Shown: positions 59,408 through 64,000 of the stretch, one piece after another
How positions within the stretch are numbered: the stretch's first letter is position 1
Layout: every line of letters starts with the position of its first letter
Assembly (NCBI RefSeq): GCF_005217455.1
Contig: NZ_SZPQ01000010.1
Location: 62,001 to 126,000 of the forward strand
DNA length: 64,000 nucleotides
Source of the DNA: Martelella alba
GTDB lineage: Bacteria; Pseudomonadota; Gammaproteobacteria; Enterobacterales; Enterobacteriaceae
Direction of reading: 5' to 3'
Position numbers and translations under genes: made by a program
Notes under the pieces: model-generated
Database searches by the model: none
What the model saw: the letters and a program-made list of their open reading frames with translations, nothing else
Told to the model about the DNA's origin: nothing

Positions 59408-60712
59408 TCACTCGGCTTCGTCCGCCTTGGCCAACAGCAGATTGGCAAGGGTTCGCACACCCAACCCGGTGGCGCCGGCGGACCAGAGATCGACGGCGCT
59501 TTTACGGTAGGTGGCGGAACAATCCATATGCAGCCATCCCTGATGGTAGTTCTCGACGAAATGCGATAAGAAGGCCGCGGCGGTGCTGGCGCCGGCGGTA
59601 TAAGCCGCACCCGCCACATTACTCAGGTCGGCGAAACTGGACGGCAGTTGGCCGCGATGAAATTCCGCCAGCGGCAAGCGCCAGAAGGGCTCGTTTTCCT
59701 GCGCGGCGCTCTCGAGCAGCGATTGCGCCAGGGTGTCGTCGAAACTGAACAACGCATGGTAATCATTACCCAGCGCGGTTTTTGCCGCGCCGGTCAGGGT
59801 GGCCGCGTCGATAATCATACGGGGATGTTTGGCCGAGGCGTCGATCAGGCCGTCGGCCAACACCAGCCGCCCCTCGGCGTCAGTATTCATGACTTCCACG
59901 CTCTTGCCGTTGCGGTAGCGGATGACATCGCCCAGTTTGAAAGCGGTGCCGCTGACCAAATTGTCGGCGCAGCACAAATACAGGCGCACGCGCTGTTTAA
60001 GTCCACGGGCGACGGCCAGCGCCAGGGCGCCGGTTACGGTGGCCGCGCCGCCCATGTCGGATTTCATCGAATCCATGAAGTTGCTGGGTTTCAGGCTATA
60101 GCCGCCGCTGTCGAACGTGATGCCTTTGCCCACCAGGCATGCCAATACCGGCTCGTCCGGGTTGCCGCTCGGATTGTAATCAAGGGACAACAGCACCGGT
60201 TGCCGATCCGACCCGCGACCGACGGTATACAGTCCCATATAGCCGTTGTCGCGCAGATCGTCGGCTTTGGTGATGCGATATTTAACGGCGTCCTGGGCCA
60301 CCAGGCTCAGTATATCCACCGCCCGTTGCGCCAGTTGTTCCGGCCCCAATTCTTCCGCCGGGGTATTGATGGTGTGCCTGACCCAGTCGATGACTTGCAG
60401 ACGGTTGTCCAATTCGCGCCGGGCCGCTTCCGCCAGTTCCGGCCAGACCACGCTCCGCTGCCCCTTCGGCCCGCGATAGCCCTGCCAGAATGCCCAGCAG
60501 CGCTCAAGATCCCAGCCGTCCCCCTCCAATTGGACATGTTTGATGCCCTGACCATCGATTTTACGCGCCGCGCGCTGGATATCCGTCAGCGCGTTTTCCT
60601 CGGCGAGGTGGATGGTCATTCCCCGATCGCCGACACTCAGCGACGCCTTTTCCCCCCAACGGGGATCGGCCGGCAGGGTTGTTAGCATAACCGGCATTGT
60701 TTCGGTTGTCAT
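59408..60712 (-). CDS. pepB: Peptidase B (M17 leucyl-aminopeptidase family)
   Basis: Manganese-dependent aminopeptidase, 434 residues (427 in E. coli), that cuts N-terminal residues of peptides, including Asp and Glu, and Cys-Gly. The M17 signature NTDAEGRL contains metal ligands, and [16 protein letters not shown] holds further metal ligands and the catalytic Lys. The last 20 codons are more divergent. It lies downstream of iscX with a 208-bp gap lacking recognisable elements, as in the E. coli isc-pepB order. Confidence 0.95.
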   Translation of the reverse strand: MTTETMPVMLTTLPADPRWGEKASLSVGDRGMTIHLAEENALTDIQRAARKIDGQGIKHVQLEGDGWDLERCWAFWQGYRGPKGQRSVVWPELAEAARRELDNRLQVIDWVRHTINTPAEELGPEQLAQRAVDILSLVAQDAVKYRITKADDLRDNGYMGLYTVGRGSDRQPVLLSLDYNPSGNPDEPVLACLVGKGITFDSGGYSLKPSNFMDSMKSDMGGAATVTGALALAVARGLKQRVRLYLCCADNLVSGTAFKLGDVIRYRNGKSVEVMNTDAEGRLVLADGLIDASAKHPRMIIDAATLTGAAKTALGNDYHALFSFDDTLAQSLLESAAQENEPFWRLPLAEFHRGQLPSSFADLSNVAGAAYTAGASTAAAFLSHFVENYHQGWLHMDCSATYRKSAVDLWSAGATGLGVRTLANLLLAKADEAE

Positions 60713-60920
60713 AAACTGGCTCCGGTAGTTGTTATTGGTACACTCTTATCCGGCAAACTGCCCCGGGTCCACTGCCCGCCGCCCAAGCCTGATCCGCCAG
60801 GCCCCCTGGACAACGCGGGCGGTCTTGCCGCTGTTTGAGCGATGTTGTGTTGATAAAGCCAACGCTGTACTTGCCCGCACAGCGATGAAAAAACGGTCCG
60901 CGCGGACGGATTGTCGATAC

Positions 60921-61121
60921 CTAGTCCGCTTCATCCAGCCAAACCAGCAGAATGGCTTCAAGAATTTTTTCACTGGACGCCTGCGGATCATCGTCGAAAT
61001 CATCGAGTTCGCAAATCCAGCGATGCAAATCGGTAAAGCGCACGCTTTGCGGATGGATATCCGGAAAGCGGTCATACAGGGCCTCGCCGATGGCCCGGCT
61101 GTCCGTCCATTTCAGACTCAT
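60921..61121 (-). CDS. iscX: Fe-S cluster assembly protein IscX
   Basis: A 66-residue acidic protein, the exact length of E. coli IscX. It binds IscS and iron and modulates cluster assembly together with frataxin CyaY. The conserved start [20 protein letters not shown] and the acidic ELDDFDDDP block for iron binding are present. It lies 6 bp after fdx. Confidence 0.95.
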   Translation of the reverse strand: MSLKWTDSRAIGEALYDRFPDIHPQSVRFTDLHRWICELDDFDDDPQASSEKILEAILLVWLDEAD

Positions 61122-61127
61122 AAGCGG

Positions 61128-61460
61128 TTACTCGCGCGCATGGTTTATTGTATAGCGGGGAATTTCCACCACCAGATCATCGCCGGCCACCCGCGCCTGG
61201 CAGCCAAGCCGGCTTTCCGGCTCCAGTCCCCAGGCCTTGTCGAGCATATCGTCTTCCTCCTCGCTACTGGGGGATAACGAGCCGAAACCTTCCCGAATCA
61301 GACAATGGCAAGTCGTGCAGGCACAGGACTTCTCGCAGGCATGTTCGATTTCGATGCCATTGCGCAAGGCGACATTAAGGATAGTCTCGCCGGACTCCGC
61401 TTCCAAAACCGCACCCGCCGGACAGAGTTCCTGATGCGGTAAAAAAACTATTTTCGGCAT
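61128..61460 (-). CDS. fdx: [2Fe-2S] ferredoxin Fdx (Isc type)
   Basis: Electron donor for Isc-mediated Fe-S cluster assembly. It has 110 residues (111 in E. coli). Cluster ligands are Cys42, Cys48, Cys51 and Cys87 in [12 protein letters not shown] and RLGC; Cys46 corresponds to the additional free Cys of adrenodoxin-like Isc ferredoxins. It lies 6 bp after hscA. Confidence 0.95.
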   Translation of the reverse strand: MPKIVFLPHQELCPAGAVLEAESGETILNVALRNGIEIEHACEKSCACTTCHCLIREGFGSLSPSSEEEDDMLDKAWGLEPESRLGCQARVAGDDLVVEIPRYTINHARE

Positions 61461-61466
61461 TGATAT

Positions 61467-63317
61467 TTATACCTCATCCACCGAATGCCCCGATAGCGCG
61501 CCCCGGATGGAAACATCCATGCGCCGCGCGGCAAAATCACGGGTCCGCTGGTCAAGTTGTTTGAGGGCGGCGTCAATGACGGCATCATCGTCGCCCGCGA
61601 TAGCGCAATGCAAGGCCTGCGCCGCCTCGTCTATCCCCCGGCGTTCCTCGGGCGAAAGCAAGCGGGCGTCCCCGGCCAGGGCGCCTTGCAGACTTTCCAG
61701 CATGCGTGCGCCGTCCACCTTGAGCTCTGCCGTGCGACGCAGGCGAATATCATCCTGAACATGCGCGAGGGAATCGGTGATCATGTTGGCGATTTCGTTT
61801 TCCGTCAAGCCGTAGGAGGGTTTCACCTGGATAGATGCGGCCACGCCGGTGGCTTTCTCCATCGCCGACACGCTGAGCAGACCATCGGCGTCCACCTGGA
61901 ATGTGACCCGGATATGGGCGCCGCCGGCGGGCAGCGGCGGGATACCCCGCAGGCTGAAGCGGGCCAGCGAACGGCAATCGGCCGCCAGTTCACGCTCCCC
62001 TTGCAGTACCTGAATCGACATGGCTGTCTGTCCGTCTTTGAATGTAGTGAATTCCTGGGCCCGCGCCACCGGAATGGTGGTATTGCGCGGGATGATTTTT
62101 TCCACCAGCCCCCCCATGGTCTCCAATCCTAATGACAACGGGATGACATCCAGCAGCAGCATGTCGTTGTCCGGCTTGTTGCCGGCCAGAATGTCGGCCT
62201 GGATGGCGGCGCCGATTGCCACCACCCGATCGGGATCGAGGCTGACCAGCGGCGGACGGGCGAAAAATGCCGCCACGCCGTCACGCACCGCGGGTACCCT
62301 GGTCGAGCCGCCGACCATCACCACCTGGGCGATGTCTTCACGGGCGATGCCGGCGTCTTTCAACGCCCGGCGGCATGCGGTCAGCGTCCGCTTGATGAGC
62401 GGCGCTATCAGGGCGTCGAATTGTTCCCGCGTGATTTCCCCGCGCCAGCCGTCCAAAGACACCGAAGTCCGTTCAGCGCCGCTCAAAGCGATTTTCGCAT
62501 CGATGGCGGCCTCGAGCAGCCGGCGCCGCGCCATAGGATCGCCATCGTCGGGCAGGCCGGACCGCTCGCGCAGCCAGTCCGCCAACAGCGCATCGAAGTC
62601 ATCGCCGCCCAGCGCCGTGTCGCCGCCGGTGGCCAAAACCTCGAAAACGCCGCGGCTTAACCGGAGTAGGGAAATATCGAAGGTGCCGCCGCCCAAATCA
62701 TAGACCGCGATAAGCCCTTCCTGACCGGAATCCAGCCCGTAGGCGATGGCGGCGGCGGTCGGTTCGTTAAGCAGGCGCAAGACGTTCAGGCCCGCCAGAC
62801 GCGCGGCGTCTTTGGTCCCTTGCCGCTGCGCATCGTCGAAATACGCCGGGACGGTGATCACCACGCCGGTGAGTTCGCCATCAAGCGCCCGGGTGGCCCG
62901 CCCGGCGAGTTCGCGCAAAATGTCCGCCGATACCTGAACGGGGTTTATCGGGCCGGCGGCGGTGGCTATTATCGGCAGGCCATTTTCGCTGGCCATCAGG
63001 CGGTAGGGCAGCGAGTGAAACGATCGCTGGATATCGGCCAAGGACCGACCCATGAGGCGTTTGACCGAGATAATGGTATCGGTGGGATATAAAGCGGCTT
63101 CGGCTCGCGCCTGCCAGCCCACCCGCGCACCGCCTGGGCCATAGCGCACCGCCGAGGGCAGCAAATGCCGCCCCTGGTCATCCGGCAGGGTTTCGGCGAT
63201 GCCGCTGCGTACCGTCGCCACTAAAGAATGGGTGGTGCCTAAATCGATACCCGCCGCCAGACGGCGCTGGTGTGGCGCGGCGGTCCGGCCGGGTTCGCTT
63301 ATCTGTAGTAATGCCAT
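61467..63317 (-). CDS. hscA: Hsp70-type chaperone HscA
   Basis: Specialised DnaK homologue that, with co-chaperone HscB, releases clusters from IscU by recognising its LPPVK motif. It has 616 residues, the same as E. coli. The ATPase domain (about 20-385) has [43 protein letters not shown] and [12 protein letters not shown]. The substrate-binding domain follows ([20 protein letters not shown]). The gene lies 49 bp after hscB. Confidence 0.96.
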   Translation of the reverse strand: MALLQISEPGRTAAPHQRRLAAGIDLGTTHSLVATVRSGIAETLPDDQGRHLLPSAVRYGPGGARVGWQARAEAALYPTDTIISVKRLMGRSLADIQRSFHSLPYRLMASENGLPIIATAAGPINPVQVSADILRELAGRATRALDGELTGVVITVPAYFDDAQRQGTKDAARLAGLNVLRLLNEPTAAAIAYGLDSGQEGLIAVYDLGGGTFDISLLRLSRGVFEVLATGGDTALGGDDFDALLADWLRERSGLPDDGDPMARRRLLEAAIDAKIALSGAERTSVSLDGWRGEITREQFDALIAPLIKRTLTACRRALKDAGIAREDIAQVVMVGGSTRVPAVRDGVAAFFARPPLVSLDPDRVVAIGAAIQADILAGNKPDNDMLLLDVIPLSLGLETMGGLVEKIIPRNTTIPVARAQEFTTFKDGQTAMSIQVLQGERELAADCRSLARFSLRGIPPLPAGGAHIRVTFQVDADGLLSVSAMEKATGVAASIQVKPSYGLTENEIANMITDSLAHVQDDIRLRRTAELKVDGARMLESLQGALAGDARLLSPEERRGIDEAAQALHCAIAGDDDAVIDAALKQLDQRTRDFAARRMDVSIRGALSGHSVDEV

Positions 63318-63366
63318 AAGTTGCTTCCAAAAACCGCCGACCGCCGTAACCCGCCGAAACGGGGTA

Positions 63367-63885
63367 TCACCGGTCCGGTAAAGCGTCTTCCAATTGTTCC
63401 ATCTGCTGGCGTGCTTTATCGAGAAAGCGCAGCTTGCGAACGCTGTCCGCCGCCGTCTGCCAGTCGCCCTGCGCTAATTGCGCGGCGGCTTCCCGTTCGC
63501 GCGCGGCGAACAAGCCGGCCAGCCGTTCACCGAAAGCCTCCAGCGCCGCCTCGGCGCCCGGGCCGGCGGCGAGGGCTTCCAATTCCTCCCGTAGCGCCCA
63601 TTGCTCCATCAGGAAATCGGTATCACGCAGCGTATACTGCTCGCTGGCGACATCAATGCCATGGAGGGACAACAGGTATTCAGCCCGCCGCAACGGCTGG
63701 CGCAATATCTGATAAGCCTCGTTGATCATGGCGGCCTGCCGGGACGCCTGTAGGCGCTCCTGCTCGGCGCCGGCGGCGAAGCGATCGGGATGCCATTGCC
63801 GCTGCAGCGTCTGAAAACGCTCGGTCAATGTCGCGCCGTCCAACGCGTAACGGACGGGCAACCCGAAAAGCGTAAAAAAATCCAT
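63367..63885 (-). CDS. hscB: J-type co-chaperone HscB
   Basis: A 172-residue protein (171 in E. coli). An N-terminal J-domain (about 1-75) has the HPD motif at residues 32-34 (WHPDRF). A C-terminal three-helix bundle binds IscU and delivers it to HscA. ATG 63885 ([10 protein letters not shown]) is the start; the open upstream codons are not conserved. The ribosome-binding site is weak, fitting coupling to iscA, whose stop is 11 bp upstream. Confidence 0.95.
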   Translation of the reverse strand: MDFFTLFGLPVRYALDGATLTERFQTLQRQWHPDRFAAGAEQERLQASRQAAMINEAYQILRQPLRRAEYLLSLHGIDVASEQYTLRDTDFLMEQWALREELEALAAGPGAEAALEAFGERLAGLFAAREREAAAQLAQGDWQTAADSVRKLRFLDKARQQMEQLEDALPDR

Positions 63886-63896
63886 CGCCGGTATCG

Positions 63897-64000
63897 TCAC
63901 ACGTTAAAACTTTCGCCACATCCGCATTGGCTGGCAATGTTGGGATTGTTGAACTGGAAGCCCTCGTTTAGCCCCTCGCGCACGAAGTCAAGCTGGGTGC
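63897..64000 (-). CDS. iscA: Iron-sulfur cluster assembly protein IscA (C-terminal part)
   Basis: Only the last 34 codons are inside the window; the gene continues past the right edge. They read [20 protein letters not shown] and end [12 protein letters not shown], with the two conserved cysteines of the A-type carrier motif CGCG. Position upstream of hscB matches the iscSUA-hscBA-fdx-iscX order. Confidence 0.95.
   Translation of the reverse strand, partial: TQLDFVREGLNEGFQFNNPNIASQCGCGESFNV

Overview
The window is a chromosomal piece of a gammaproteobacterium of the order Enterobacterales. Gene order follows the enterobacterial backbone in two blocks: mdtC-mdtD-baeS-baeR-yegP-trhP-cyaR-yegS (1-8.4 kb) and guaA-guaB/xseA ... 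yfgJ-der-bamB-yfgM-hisS-ispG-rodZ-pilW-rlmN-ndk-sseA-sseB-pepB-iscX-fdx-hscA-hscB-iscA (35.4-64 kb). GC-rich coding sequence, a pilW gene between rodZ and rlmN, and a dispersed intergenic repeat of about 190 bp suggest the Pectobacteriaceae/Sodalis/Yersinia side of the order rather than E. coli itself. This placement is an inference and the species cannot be named from the window.

Layout. 1-5.1 kb: end of an RND multidrug exporter operon with its MFS member and the BaeSR envelope-stress two-component system. 5.2-8.4 kb: yegP, the tRNA hydroxylation gene trhP, the small RNA CyaR with a CRP site centred at -41.5, and the lipid kinase yegS. 8.6-11.2 kb: an unrecognised gene overlapping thiD tail to tail, then thiM-thiD under a TPP riboswitch. 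11.4-20.5 kb: a LuxR-type regulator without a luxI, a GNAT protein, a DUF3750 lipoprotein-like protein, the iron importer efeUOB behind a Fur box (efeU appears to begin with ACG), tag, and the thiosulfate importer tsuAB. 20.8-26.8 kb: a complete lacZY operon with divergent lacI and two operator copies. 27-35 kb: accessory DNA with a porin, an NmrA-like protein with an AraC/Rob-like regulator, a TetR/hydrolase pair, decayed gene fragments, a ChpSB-type toxin-antitoxin pair and a truncated integrase lying beside the 3' end of guaA, a known island integration site. 40.2-47 kb: an insertion relative to E. coli between xseA and yfgJ, holding an MFS exporter, three GNAT proteins, mqo, and an unusual fused enzyme.

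The most unusual gene is at 44238-45755 (minus). It is one open frame with a complete peptide deformylase domain (all three motifs present) followed by a complete fold-type II PLP enzyme of the threonine/serine dehydratase family. A divergent Lrp/AsnC regulator lies 94 bp away across an inverted repeat. The arrangement points to a regulated pathway acting on N-formyl amino acids or peptides, but the substrate is unknown.

How parts work together: BaeSR controls the Mdt exporter; thiamine salvage is fed back through TPP; efeUOB and tsuAB import iron and thiosulfate sulfur, and the isc genes at the right end use iron and sulfur for clusters needed by IspG, RlmN and probably TrhP; guaBA makes GMP under a PurR box; BamB, YfgM, RodZ and PilW serve the envelope.
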